From the NCBI GenBank assembly GCA_034675265.1, contig JAUCDK010000013.1, positions 1 to 32,590 on the forward strand: a stretch of DNA of 32,590 nucleotides, in the 5' to 3' direction. Below are positions 1 to 9,454 of the stretch, in pieces; positions within the stretch are counted from its first letter, which is position 1, and every line of letters starts with the position of its first letter. This DNA is from UBA7396 sp034675265. GTDB lineage: Bacteria > Patescibacteriota > Gracilibacteria > BD1-5 > UBA6164. A program made the position numbers and the translations under genes. The notes under the pieces are model-generated. The model saw only the letters and a list, made by a program, of their open reading frames with translations, searched no databases and had not been told where the DNA came from.

Positions 1-60
1 ACTATTTTTGGTATTATATATTTTTTGAATAAAAATCAAATGTGAGTTTTTGAGTAAGTG

Positions 61-1776
61 TTAAAATCCACTTTGAAGTTCAAGCATTTTTTTATAGTAT
101 CAGTTTTGTCATAATAACTCTTCATGATTTCCTCTTTCTATCACTTTTCATCATTCAAACACAATTATATCATCCGCTGTTTTTACCGTTTGAAGTCTGT
201 GAGCAATGATAAAGACCGTTTTTCATACAAATAATTTTTCAAATGATTCCCTAATAGCTTCTTCTGAAAAACTATCAAGTGCCGAAGTTGGCTCATCAAG
301 TATAATTATTTCTGGATTTTTTAGAAATAATTTTGCTATTGCAAGTCTTTGTTTTTGTCAGCCAGAAAGTCTCACTCATCTTTCTCAAATCTGTGTTTCT
401 AATCATTCTTTAAAATCATAGATAAATTCACATTTTGCATCTAAAATAGCTTGATGAATTTTTCACTCTTCTTGTATATCTTTTTCTTCTCACATTCCAT
501 AAAGTAAATTTTCTTTAATACTTCCATCAAATACACTTGGTTCTTGAGTTAAATATCAAATATGTTTATAATATGATAATAAATTTATTTCACTTAATTT
601 TTGTCCGTCAATGACTATTTCTCAAGACTCTGAACTTAAAAATCAGGAAATAATTTTTACTAAAGTTGTCTTTCCTCATCAGCTTGCTCAAACAAATGCA
701 ATTTTTTTTCATCAAGCCAAAGATAATGAAAAATCTTTAAATACAGAATTTTCTCAATAAGAAAAAGAAATATTTTGAAGTAATACATTTCCTCATTTAT
801 ATTCAAAATCTTTTCCTATATTTAATCAAGATATTTTTGATCAATTATCAAATAATTCCCAAAGTTTTTGTATTTGGTAAATATCTTTGGTAAAATTTTT
901 AAAGAAGTTTACTGATTGATACATATTTTCCTTTAAAAGCGAAAGTATCATAAAAATAGAAATCATTGTAGCAAAAGAAATTTCTATTTTTGTAAAAGAA
1001 ATGAGTAATGCAATAGTAAATATAAAAAATACAATATTTGGAATATTAAGCATAGTCATAAGATAATTATTCAAATGAAGATTATAATATTTTGCTTCAT
1101 CAGTACATCTATCAAGAATTTTAATTTCTCTTTGTATTTTATTATTTTGTAAAATTTCAAATTTTGACATAACTATTTTTACAATTTGTCTATCATATTC
1201 GTTCATCATATCTACTCTTCATTTTCTCCAATATTTTGCTTTTTTATTTAATAAAAAAATAAGAATATGAACAAAAATAAAAATAAGAAAAAATAAAGTA
1301 ATTGCTACACTTCCCAAAGTATACAACAATAAAACACTTGCTCATAAAGAAAAAATAAGTTTTATTACTACTTCAAAAGTATCAAGTAAAAAACTCACCC
1401 AAGTCCAAGCTCATTTACTATAAATAGAAATTATTTTTCCAGTTCCAATATTTTCTAAATAAGTATTATCTAACTGATTCAGTTGAGGAAAATAAATTCT
1501 ATGAATCATTTTAAAAATATAATGTGTAACCTCTCACCAAGACCAATTTCTACACACAAAAATTCCAATAAATAAAATAATATTTATACTTCCATACCAA
1601 AAAATATATTCATGTATCTGACTAATATCTTTATTTTCCAAAAGAGAAATAATATCCTTCACCATAAAAATATTAAAAACTCCAGTAAATCACTGAAGTA
1701 TCCGAAAAAAAGATAATTTAAATATATACTTTGGCTCCACTAAAATCGGTTGAAAAAATCTTTTTATTTGATTCAT
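61..1776 (-). CDS. ABC exporter half-transporter (permease-ATPase fusion), 571 aa
   Basis: Membrane exporter subunit coupling ATP hydrolysis to export of an unknown substrate; type IV exporters of this size work as dimers. Read with UGA=Gly it is one frame from ATG at 1776 to TAA at 61-63. Residues 1 to about 310 hold several hydrophobic segments (transmembrane domain). The ATPase domain follows, with Walker A GASGGGKTT near residue 362, signature VRLSGGQRLAIA, Walker B plus D-loop IIILDEPTSALDS and switch histidine in FIIAHRLQ. Three P-loop glycines and the second glycine of LSGGQ are TGA. It starts 10 nt after the stop of the Nudix-GNAT gene, so the two are probably co-transcribed. The other half-exporter upstream (2836-4602) may be its partner in a heterodimer; that is inference. 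Substrate not predictable. Confidence 0.93.
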
Positions 1777-1785
1777 ATAATTTTT

Positions 1786-2736
1786 TTACAAATAAACTAA
1801 CTTAGTCATATCTATAACATCAAGATATTTTCACTCTTTTGTCCTTATGAAATTTTTATTTATTCCTACTTCTTCAAATCAAACTGATTTATAGAGGTTA
1901 TATGGAATTTTACTCTCTTTATTTACACTTAAAACAAATTTTATCAGTGGCAAATGTTCACTTTGTATCAAAAAATCAAGCATAGACTCTAAAAGAAATT
2001 TTCCATATCATTTCCCACTATAATCACTGTCTATATAAATTGGTCAAATATTAAAAATATGTTGTCATTGTTTTTTGGTTTTCCAAGGTTTATAATAGGC
2101 AATATATCACATCATCTTTCCCTCTATTTCTAAACAAAAATAATCTTTTAAATACTCATATTTTTTATATCAAATGATAGTAAAATCTTTTTCATCCTCA
2201 TAGGTAGTCATAAAATTATATTTCCCTTCATCTTCCAAAAGTGATTTTTTTCTTAGATTCATAAATTTTTGTATTTCTTCATCATCCAAATAATCAATTT
2301 TTCTAAAAACTGGAAAAACTGGTTTTTTCATATATTTCGCAATAAAATCAAACATTTTCTTATTATAAAGTGGAAGCTTTAAAGTTTCTGCTTCTTCAAA
2401 AGTGAAATATTTACATCAAATTCACTCAAATACATGAAAATCGTTTTCTTTCTTATCTGTCTTTATAAGATAAAAATGTCTATTTATCAACCATTGCCTT
2501 TCAGGATAATATTGTACTTGTTCTCAAATATATTTATAATCAAAGTCTTTCATATCAAGACCAAGCTCTTCCCTCGCTTCTCTAAAAAATCCTTCTAACG
2601 GAGTTTCTCCTACTTCAACTCAACCACCGAAAAAAGCCCACTCTTCTCAAATTTTTGAATAACTTCCTCTTTCTTGAAGAAGTATTTTTCATTCATTATT
2701 GTAAAAAACAATAATCGCTCAAGTTTTTTGTTTCAT
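1786..2736 (-). CDS. Nudix hydrolase-GNAT acetyltransferase fusion, 316 aa
   Basis: Two enzymes in one chain. The N-terminal part carries a complete Nudix box at residues 38-60 (G-x5-E-x7-RE-x2-EE-x-GL, with R52, E53, E56, E57), so hydrolysis of a nucleoside-diphosphate-linked substrate is expected. From about residue 140 the chain looks like a GNAT N-acetyltransferase: YIDSDYSGKGYGKFLLESML fits the acetyl-CoA pyrophosphate-binding motif A, followed by NLYKSVGFEEVG, typical of the GNAT C-terminal half. Several key glycines are TGA. Cytoplasmic; no signal peptide. It sits between two ABC exporters, 99 nt after the first and 10 nt before the second. Substrates are unknown. A nucleotide-sanitation or resistance role is possible but not shown. 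Confidence 0.88.
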
Positions 2737-2835
2737 AATAATTTTTTATAAAAGTAAATAGATATACCAAAAATATAATTATTAAATAATATATACAAGT
2801 TTTTTTTGAAAAATTATAAATTTCATTTCAAAAAA

Positions 2836-4602
2836 CTACTCTCCCAAAAATCCTCATGACTGAATTTCCCAAAGTTTTTTATAAGTTCATGATTTTTCTA
2901 AAAGTTCTTTATGCGTCCCCTCTTCAATAATTTTTCAATTTTCCATAACAATAATTCTATCCATTTTCATAATCGTTGAAAGTCTGTGAGCAATTACAAT
3001 CATCGTTTTTTCTTTCATCAAATTTTCCAAAGCATCTTGAATTAATTTTTCTGATTCACTATCCAAAGCAGAAGTAGCCTCATCTAAAACAAGTATTTTA
3101 TTATCTTGCAACATCGCTCTAGCAATAGAAACTCTCTGCCTTTCTCCTCCAGAAAGTTTTACTCATCTCTCTCAAACTAAAGTTTCATATCCATCTTTTA
3201 ATTTTGAAATAAATTCGTATGAATGAGATTTTTTTGAAGCATTTTCTATTTCAGTTTCAGTAGCATTTTCTTTTCCATACGCAATATTTTCTCTTAAAGT
3301 TCTATGAAATAAAATCGTATCTTGAGGGACCATAGAAATCTGACTTCTGAGAGAATTTTGAGAAACTTTTGCAATATTTTGCCCATCAATTAAAATTTCT
3401 CACGCATGAATATCATACAATCTAAACAGTAATTTTATAAGTGAAGACTTCCCACTTCCAGAAGCTCAAACAATTCATATTTTTTCTCAAGATTTTATAG
3501 ATAAAGAAAAGTTCTCAAATACTTTTACATCTTGATTATACAAAAATCCAATATTTTTAAATTCTATATTTCCTTTCTGAATTTGTAAATTTTTTGCATT
3601 TTCAATATCTTTTATTTCATGCGGAGTTGAGAGAACATCAAGCATTTCAATCGCATTTCCGATATGACTGCTCATTCTTCCAAATAAAAATGAAAGAGAA
3701 AAAATTTGTCATGATAAAGTCATTTGATAGGTTAAAATAAGTACAAAAGTACCAACTGTAATATTTCAAAGTGACCACAAATAAATCGTAAAATATAAAA
3801 GTCCTATTTCTGATATTAAAGAAATCAGTGATAAAATTGCAAATATTGCAACATAAACATACACTGATTTTTTCTCTAATTTCATCCAATTATCCAAAGC
3901 TCATTGAATATTTTTCACTTCTTTTGTAAGCGTTCCAAAAATAGAAATATTAAAATTATTTACAATAGTATCAGCATATATTCATCCTACTTTTGAATTT
4001 TCACGACTCGCTCTTTCTACATATGGAACTCTATATTTATTTAAAAATAAACTTAAAAATATAAAAACAATAACATACACTAAAAACCCAATTCCCAAAT
4101 AAATATTTTGATACGAAACAACTCCTATCACAAAGAAAAATGAGATAATAAAACGAGTTATTTCCCAAAAAACTATATCAGAAAGTCATTGCATTGCTCA
4201 AATTAATCTTCCAACTTTTTTGTTAATCGCTCAAGCAAAATTATTAATAAAAAAATTATATGAATGTTTATGAATATATAAAAAGCATTCTATGGAAATA
4301 TTATAATCCATTTTATTACTTCTCATATCCGAAACATAATCTAATCATCTCCAAGTAATAGTGGTTACTATTCCTGTGATAATGAAATAAATAAAATACA
4401 CATTTATTTCTCTCATCATTTGAGTTTTTTCTCATCATAAAGAAATAATATCAATAATTTCTTTAAAATAAATTGGTATGAGAAGTCCATTTATTGTTGC
4501 TATAGTTACTCATAAAATCGCTAAAAATGCATACCATTTTAACTCTCCTATTTTTTGAAAAAAATATTTTATCACTTCCCAATTTCAAACTTTTTGTTTC
4601 AT
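2836..4602 (-). CDS. ABC exporter half-transporter, MsbA/lipid-multidrug exporter type, 588 aa
   Basis: Permease-ATPase fusion exporter. The N-terminal half has hydrophobic segments (for example VSYQNIYLGIGFLVYVIVFI). The ATPase half has Walker A GIVGASGSGKSS, Q-loop SMVPQDTI, signature VKLSGGERQRVSIARAML, Walker B/D-loop ILVLDEATSALDSES and switch MIVIAHRLST, all intact. Two P-loop glycines are TGA. Start ATG at 4602, stop TAG at 2836-2838. It is the first gene of a probable three-gene unit with the Nudix-GNAT and second exporter genes, although an A/U hairpin in the 99-nt gap downstream could weaken transcription. A terminator-like hairpin lies 18 nt before its start codon and may attenuate expression. 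Exported substrate unknown. Confidence 0.93.
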
Positions 4603-4620
4603 AATTTACTTTTTAAAAAT

Positions 4621-4656
4621 AAAAAACTGTTACTTGGTAAAACCCCAGCATAACAG
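4621..4656 (-). promoter_or_regulatory. Terminator-like attenuator just upstream of the ABC exporter start
   Basis: On the minus strand CTGTTA (4651-4656) can pair with TAACAG (4627-4632), followed directly by six U. The hairpin ends 18 nt before the ATG at 4602. The SDR terminator at 4774-4807 lies further upstream, so any transcript crossing this hairpin begins in the 4660-4770 gap and leads into the exporter. That makes it look like an attenuator rather than the terminator of another gene. A short ATG frame (M-K-G-C-Y-A-G...) begins just upstream and crosses the stem. No ligand class recognised. Confidence 0.5.
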
Positions 4657-4773
4657 CCTTTCATAAAAATACAAAAAACTATCCTATCCAAGAATAAAAG
4701 AAAATATCTCTCTCATTTCTTATACTCATATATTATTTTCATTGTATATATTTTTTAAAGATGTCAAAAATAT

Positions 4774-4807
4774 AAAAAAGACAGCAAATATATTTGCTGT
4801 CTTTTTT
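4774..4807 (-). terminator. Intrinsic terminator of the SDR gene
   Basis: Perfect 17-bp inverted repeat, AAAAAAGACAGCAAATA with its complement, directly downstream of the SDR stop codon at 4812. The A and T tails let it work on both strands. It separates the SDR gene from the ABC exporter unit. Confidence 0.9.
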
Positions 4808-4811
4808 ATTT

Positions 4812-5603
4812 CTATCTATATCATCCATCAACCATATGGTCTCTTCCTGAGTTATATGGAAGTGTTAAATATGCTAAAATATTTTTTGCAATTTCTTCTG
4901 GAGTTGCCATTCTTCCAGACCAAACCTTTTCCATTTCTGCTGCCATTTCTTCTGCTGGAACACTATTATTCATTTCTGTTGCAATCCATCCTGGTCCAAT
5001 TCCATTTACGATAATTTTATGATTTTTATCAAAGTCTTCTCAAATATTTCTCACCATATTTATCATTGCTGCTTTTGATGCATCATATGGAGCAGAAAAA
5101 ATTCCATAACTATCTACTCAATTAGTTGAAGTTATCAGCACAATTCTTCATCTTACTTCATCAATTACTTCTTGTGTTTTCATAATATCTTTTACATTTT
5201 TGAGGGCAAGAAAAGTTCCTGTTACATTGGTAGCAAATACCTTATTCCAAAGTTCTGCAGTTTGGTCGTCAAAATCAGTATCTGGACTAATTCAAACTCA
5301 GTGAACTAAAAAATCTACTCTTTTACTTACTTTTTTCACTTCTTCAAAAAATTCTGCAACAGAAGCTTCATTTTCAGCCATATATGGAAATGCTTTTACT
5401 AAAACTTCTTTCCCTACTCCAAGAGCTGCATTTTGAATAGTTTCAATTGCCTTTTGGGTTTTATCTTCACTTCTACTTGCAGTTACAATCACATCTCATC
5501 CTGATTTTGCAATAAGTTCTGCAGTTGCTAATCATATTCCACTTGATCATCCTGTTACTACTGTTGTAGTTCCTGAAAAATCAAAATTAATTCTTGATTT
5601 CAT
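4812..5603 (-). CDS. Short-chain dehydrogenase/reductase (SDR), 263 aa
   Basis: NAD(P)-dependent oxidoreductase of the classical SDR family. The N-terminal cofactor motif TGGSSGIG is present (residues about 17-24, two glycines as TGA), followed by the dinucleotide-binding region ending DFLVHGVGIS. The catalytic serine lies in VLITSTNG and the catalytic pair in YDASKAA (YxxxK). The end PYNSGRDHMVDGGYR matches the usual SDR C-terminus (G-x-x-hxVDGG). Length is normal. FabG-type 3-oxoacyl reductases and sugar or polyol dehydrogenases share these features, so the substrate cannot be fixed. It has its own terminator and is separated from the phenylalanine genes by another, so it is probably a single transcription unit. 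Confidence 0.9.
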
Positions 5604-5619
5604 AATTTTATATTTAAAA

Positions 5620-5648
5620 AATAAAACTATACTTAGTATAGTTTTATT
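5620..5648 (-). terminator. Intrinsic terminator of the phenylalanine gene set
   Basis: 13-bp inverted repeat AATAAAACTATAC / GTATAGTTTTATT with a 3-nt loop, followed by a T run on the minus strand. It lies 33 nt after the aminotransferase stop codon and before the SDR start. Confidence 0.82.
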
Positions 5649-5681
5649 TAATTTTTGTCAAGTAAAATCTTGCATAAAGAA

Positions 5682-6599
5682 TTACTCTATTTCAACTTTT
5701 GTTACAAAGCTTTCAAATTCCTTTATTTTTCCAAGTTGAAGGAGTTCAAAATTACTTTTTAGTGTATCAAAAATTGGTCTAGTAGTAGGCAAATTATATT
5801 GTTCAATTTTTTTCACTGCACTTAGTTTTGCTGCTGTTCCTGTAAAAAATACTTCATCCGCTATAAAAAGCTCTGATTTATCCACTTGTCTTTCTTCAAC
5901 TTCATATCCAAGTGATTTTGCTAATTGAATAACACTATCTCTGGTAATTCATTCTAAAATATCTTGATTCACTCCAGGAGTAATAATTTTTCCATTTCTC
6001 ACAAGGAAAATATTCATTGCACTTCCCTCACTTACTTTACTTTGATTATTGAGTAAAATAGCTTCATCAAATCCTCTCTCATGAGCTTCTGTTTTTGCTA
6101 ATCCACTCGTAATATATGCTCAAGAAATTTTTCATCTAAGTGGAAAACTCACATCACTTTGTCTTTGATACGAACTAATTGTACAAGTAATTCCATCTGT
6201 TGATGAAAGATATTCTCCCATTTCTAATCCATAAATCAAAAAATCAAAAGCAACATTATGAAGTCTTGGTGCGATATCAAGATCAGAAGTATAGATTAAA
6301 GGTCTGATATAAATAGAGGTTTGTGGTTTATTTTTTTTAATAAATTCTATAATTTTTTCTGCAATATATTCTGGTGAAATATCATATCCAAAAAATTTTG
6401 CACTTTTTGATAACCTTTGTGCATGTTTATCAAGTCTAAAAAGCATCACTTCTTTTTCATTTTCTGGATTTATAAATGCTCTCATTCCTCAAAAAGCAGC
6501 TGTTCCATAATGAAGCGCATGTGTAGCAACAGAAATATTTGCTTGTGAAAATGGAACAAATTTTCACTCAAAAAATGCTTGTGGTAAAAATGTTTTCAT
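5682..6599 (-). CDS. ilvE: Class IV (branched-chain type) aminotransferase, 305 aa
   Basis: PLP-dependent fold-type IV aminotransferase, most like branched-chain aminotransferase IlvE. Visible family signatures are the N-terminal HALHYGTAAFGGMRAF region, the PLP-lysine region FPLRGKISGAYITSGLAK, VSEGSAMNIFLV, and ILEGITRDSVIQLAKSLGY, which corresponds to the IlvE EGITR segment. Length matches IlvE. It is the last gene after chorismate mutase and prephenate dehydratase (18-nt gap), so I infer that here it transaminates phenylpyruvate to phenylalanine, possibly also branched-chain keto acids. The ilvE symbol is by family; aromatic preference is inferred from context only. A D-amino-acid or aminodeoxychorismate lyase relative is less likely from the motifs. 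Confidence 0.88.
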
Positions 6600-6616
6600 A
6601 TTTTTTAAATTAACAA

Positions 6617-7444
6617 TTAATAATCTCCAAGGACAATAAAATCTTTACAAAAAAATTGTAATTCTTCAAATGCATCAAAAATAACTTTTTCTTCTACATT
6701 TTTTTCAAAATCTATCCAAAAAATGTATTCAAAACGATTTTCTCTCGCTGGAAGTGATTCTATTTTTGTGAGATTAATATATCTCGTTGCAAAAGCTCAA
6801 AGGCATTTATATAATGCAGAAGGTGTATCTTTTGTTTTAAACTGAATTGAGATTTTTCAAGTTTTTGGAAGGTGAAAATATTCTTTTTGTTTTTCAAAAA
6901 TTTCTTTCTGTACCACTACAAAAAATCTGGTTGTATTTCATGTTTGGTCTTGAATATTTTTATCTATCATTTCAAGATGATATAATTCACTACATAAATC
7001 AGAAGAAATAGACGCAAGAGTTTCATCATTTTGTTCTGAAATAAATTTCGCTGCTCAGGCCGTATCTGATGCAACTACTGGCTCAATATTATATTTTTTC
7101 AAATAATTTTGGCACTGCATCAAGGCTTGTGGATGAGAATATGCTTTTTTTATTTTTGAAATATTATTTGTTTTTCCAAGTAAATAATGATTAATATCTA
7201 AAAATATTTCTCAAATAATCGTATATTTTCAAGCAATCATATGATAAAAATTTTCGTGAATACTTCCTGCATAACTATTTTCAATTGGTAAAACTCATAT
7301 ATTTCCTTGTTGAATTTTATCAAAAACTTCTTTAAAAGTTTCTACTCAAACAATATGGTCTGTTTGTATATCTAAGCGTTTTGCAACTTGTAAACTGGCT
7401 TTGTTTCCATATGCTCACGGATATCATTGATAATATATTTGCAT
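6617..7444 (-). CDS. pheA: Prephenate dehydratase with C-terminal ACT domain, 275 aa
   Basis: Converts prephenate to phenylpyruvate, the penultimate step of phenylalanine synthesis. The catalytic domain shows the N-terminal GYPGAYGNKA segment, VLPIENSYAGSIHEN, YSHPQALMQC and the catalytic TTRF at residues 171-174. The C-terminal ACT domain carries ESLPAR (229-234), the counterpart of the ESRP phenylalanine-binding motif, so feedback inhibition by phenylalanine is expected. Length is typical of monofunctional enzymes (about 275 aa). The separate chorismate mutase gene ends 23 nt upstream and the aminotransferase begins 18 nt downstream, giving an operon from chorismate to phenylalanine. Start ATG at 7444; no Shine-Dalgarno. 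Confidence 0.95.
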
Positions 7445-7466
7445 AATTTATAATTTAAATTAAATA

Positions 7467-7727
7467 TTATTCTTCTAATCTTAAAGCTTCCTTGTGAATT
7501 TCATTCCAAATAGTTTCGATAAAATCTGGATTAACTCAAAGTTTTTTTGCAAGTTCTTTTTTAGAAGAAAGAACTTGTTGCCATCTTTCTGGCTGTAATG
7601 GTGGTAAATTATGAAGTTTTTTATATTCTCAAACCTGTTTTACTACTTCAAATCTTTCTGAAATAAGTGTAATAATTTGAGCGTCTATTTCATCAATACT
7701 TTCTCTATATATTTGTAATTCTTGCAT
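7467..7727 (-). CDS. aroQ: Chorismate mutase, AroQ type, 86 aa
   Basis: Rearranges chorismate to prephenate. An 86-residue all-helical AroQ-class protein: it begins MQELQIYRESIDEIDAQIIT (usual R..ID.iD..i..Li pattern), continues ISERFEVVKQVGEYK (active-site R and K region) and ends FIETIWNEIHKEALRLEE, the conserved last helix. First gene of the phenylalanine set. It is divergent from the Ada-like gene at 7869, so its promoter must lie in 7728-7814. Monofunctional and separate from prephenate dehydratase, unlike the fused enterobacterial PheA. Confidence 0.92.
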
Positions 7728-7814
7728 GGTTTCTATTAGAATTATTTATAAATGTAATTTTATATCATAATACTCAAAAACATAAAAAAATAAAAGAAAA
7801 AAGCAATTTTTAGA

Positions 7815-7841
7815 TTGTTATTTCTCTTTTTCGTCTATAAT
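7815..7841 (+). promoter_or_regulatory. Promoter of the Ada-like gene
   Basis: TTGTTA (7815-7820) and TATAAT (7836-7841) with a 15-bp spacer, 27 nt before the start codon at 7869. The -10 is a perfect consensus; the spacer is short. Confidence 0.6.
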
Positions 7842-7868
7842 GAAATAAAATATTTTTTAAAAAAAATT

Positions 7869-8684
7869 ATGTCTTTTGATAGCCATTATGAAAAGATTGA
7901 AAAAAATCTTCAATATATTCTCAAACATTTTAAAGAAAATCCAAGTCTTGATGATTTAGCACATCAAGCTAGTTTGAGTAAATTTCATTATCTAAGAATA
8001 TTTAAAAACTATACTGGTATTACGCCAAAACAATTCCTGAATATGGTTGTTTTTAATGAATCTCAAAAATATATCAAAGAAAAATCTATTCTCAAAACAT
8101 CTTATTTACTCGGTTTAGAAAGTAGTAGTAAACTCCATAATTTATATTCTACTATAACTTGAGTTTCTCCTATCGAGTGGAAAAAAAACTGAAAATGAGT
8201 TGAAATTCTCTATTGATTTTGAAAAACTATATTTTGAGAAGCACTCATCTGAATTACAAATGAAAAAATTTGTTATTTATGATTTTTATGAGAAGAAAAA
8301 GAAAATACAAAAACTGATTTTCTAAAAACTTGGTGACAAGCAACTCTCATTTATGATGATAATTCAGCTCAAAAATATTTAGATAGAATTTTCCTTAAAA
8401 AAGAAAAGTTCCCTCTTTTTGTCAAAGGAACGAATTTTCAAATTAAAGTTTGGGAAGCACTTTTAAATATTCCTGAAGGAAATCTGACCACATATACAGA
8501 AATTTCTCATATGGTAGAGAATCCAAAATGAGTTCGTGCTGTTGCAAGTGCAATTGGATCAAATCATATTTGATATTTAATTCCTTGCCACAGAGTCATT
8601 TCAAAAATGTGACTTTTGAGTGGTTATAAATGGTGACTTGAAAGAAAAGAAATATTGATTTTACTCGAAAATGCTGAAACATAA
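7869..8684 (+). CDS. AraC-HTH / O6-alkylguanine-DNA alkyltransferase fusion (Ada-like), 271 aa
   Basis: Repairs O6-alkylguanine by suicide transfer to a cysteine. Residues about 10-105 form an AraC-type helix-turn-helix (SLDDLAHQASLSKFHYLRIF, then TGITPKQFLN). The C-terminal alkyltransferase has PCHRVI with acceptor C240, preceded by GVRAVASAIGSNHIGYLIPC and followed by GLLSGYKWGLERKEILL, a strong match to the Ada/Ogt active-site region. The N-terminal zinc phosphotriester domain of full-length Ada is absent, as in many AraC-MGMT proteins. ATG at 7869 is chosen because the -10 box overlaps any earlier start. Cytoplasmic, own promoter and terminator. Whether the HTH still regulates transcription is unknown. 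Confidence 0.92.
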
Positions 8685-8710
8685 AAAAGTATGACACAAT
8701 ACTTTTTTTT
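8683..8710 (+). terminator. Intrinsic terminator after the Ada-like gene
   Basis: Stem AAAAAAGTAT / ATACTTTTTT with loop gacaca and a T run, overlapping the TAA stop. Confidence 0.88.
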
Positions 8711-8738
8711 ATTTATTTCATGCAATTTTTCATAAAAT

Positions 8739-8766
8739 TTGACTTCACTCAAAAAATAATTATAAA
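8739..8766 (+). promoter_or_regulatory. Promoter of the 196-aa unknown gene
   Basis: TTGACT (8739-8744), 16-bp spacer, TATAAA (8761-8766), 30 nt before the ATG at 8797. Confidence 0.6.
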
Positions 8767-8796
8767 ATATGAGTTTATTCCTTTATTTTACAGTAT

Positions 8797-9387
8797 ATGG
8801 CAGAAATATTTGAATTCCCTGGAACGAAAGAAAGATTACAACAAATACATAAAGAAGAAAGTCTTCAAGGACTAGAAAGTTTAGTTGAAGCATGACTCAA
8901 AGAAACCCCTCAAAGAGTAAATGAATTATTGTCAACTCCATTAAACCAAATAGTTACACTTTCACCAGAAGAAATGAGAAATGTAATGTTTGATTTTTTT
9001 CTCCATAAACTTGAGCTTTCTCGTGCAAAACTTACTTTAGATGTCATTCAAGCAACTCAATATTTATCTGATCTTTTACTAAAATTATGAGTAGTTATGG
9101 ATAAAGAAACTGAAGAAACTCTTAAAAATCCATATTATAGCTATTGGTTAGAAAGAGAGAGTCCAAAAAGAGCATGAGATGCAAGTGTTTTCAATCTTGT
9201 TTTCCCAAAATCAAGAAAAGTTTTTCTGACTCCAGAAGAATATATGTTTTTTGCATTAAATGGTTACAGTTTTTATTTTGGTAAAAATTTTGCCTGATGA
9301 ATGAGTAAGGTTCTTCCTTTCGCCCAAAATTTTACACATGAAAATCCATTTTTTAGAAGAAGTTTTGAAATTGTAAATGTAAATTAA
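8797..9387 (+). CDS. Unknown soluble protein, 196 aa
   Basis: I do not recognise the family. It begins MAEIFEFPGTKERLQQIHKE, is predicted mostly helical and soluble, and has no signal peptide, membrane segment or cysteine-based motif. Features worth comparing are LSPEEMRNVMFDFFLHKLEL near the middle and the aromatic C-terminal third (YMFFALNGYSFYFGKNFAGG, ending NPFFRRSFEIVNVN). It contains few in-frame TGA codons, but they are needed to keep the frame open from 8797 to 9385. It is a single-gene unit with its own promoter and a terminator at 9405-9439, so it is real, but no role can be assigned. Confidence 0.82.
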
Positions 9388-9404
9388 AAAGTGTTGATTA
9401 TAAG

Positions 9405-9439
9405 GTATTTTTAATAAAAAATTGAAAATACTTTTTTTT
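9405..9439 (+). terminator. Intrinsic terminator of the 196-aa gene
   Basis: GTATTTT (9405-9411) pairs with AAAATAC (9425-9431), followed by eight T. Its 3' half overlaps the promoter of the structured RNA. Confidence 0.75.
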
Positions 9440-9448
9440 ATATATAAT
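9422..9448 (+). promoter_or_regulatory. Promoter of the structured RNA
   Basis: TTGAAA (9422-9427), 15-bp spacer, TATAAT (9443-9448). The predicted start, about 7 nt further, falls exactly at the first base of the closing stem of the RNA (9455), which supports both calls. Confidence 0.65.
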
Positions 9449-9454
9449 GAAAAT

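Noticed and set aside
1..60. Continuation of a gene at the left edge
   Set aside because: The ABC exporter stops at 61 and the remaining 60 bases show no frame, terminator or RNA I can support.
206..421. Plus-strand frame of 71 codons within the first kilobase
   Set aside because: It lies antisense to the ATPase domain of the ABC exporter, whose motifs are complete on the minus strand with UGA=Gly. Shadow frame.
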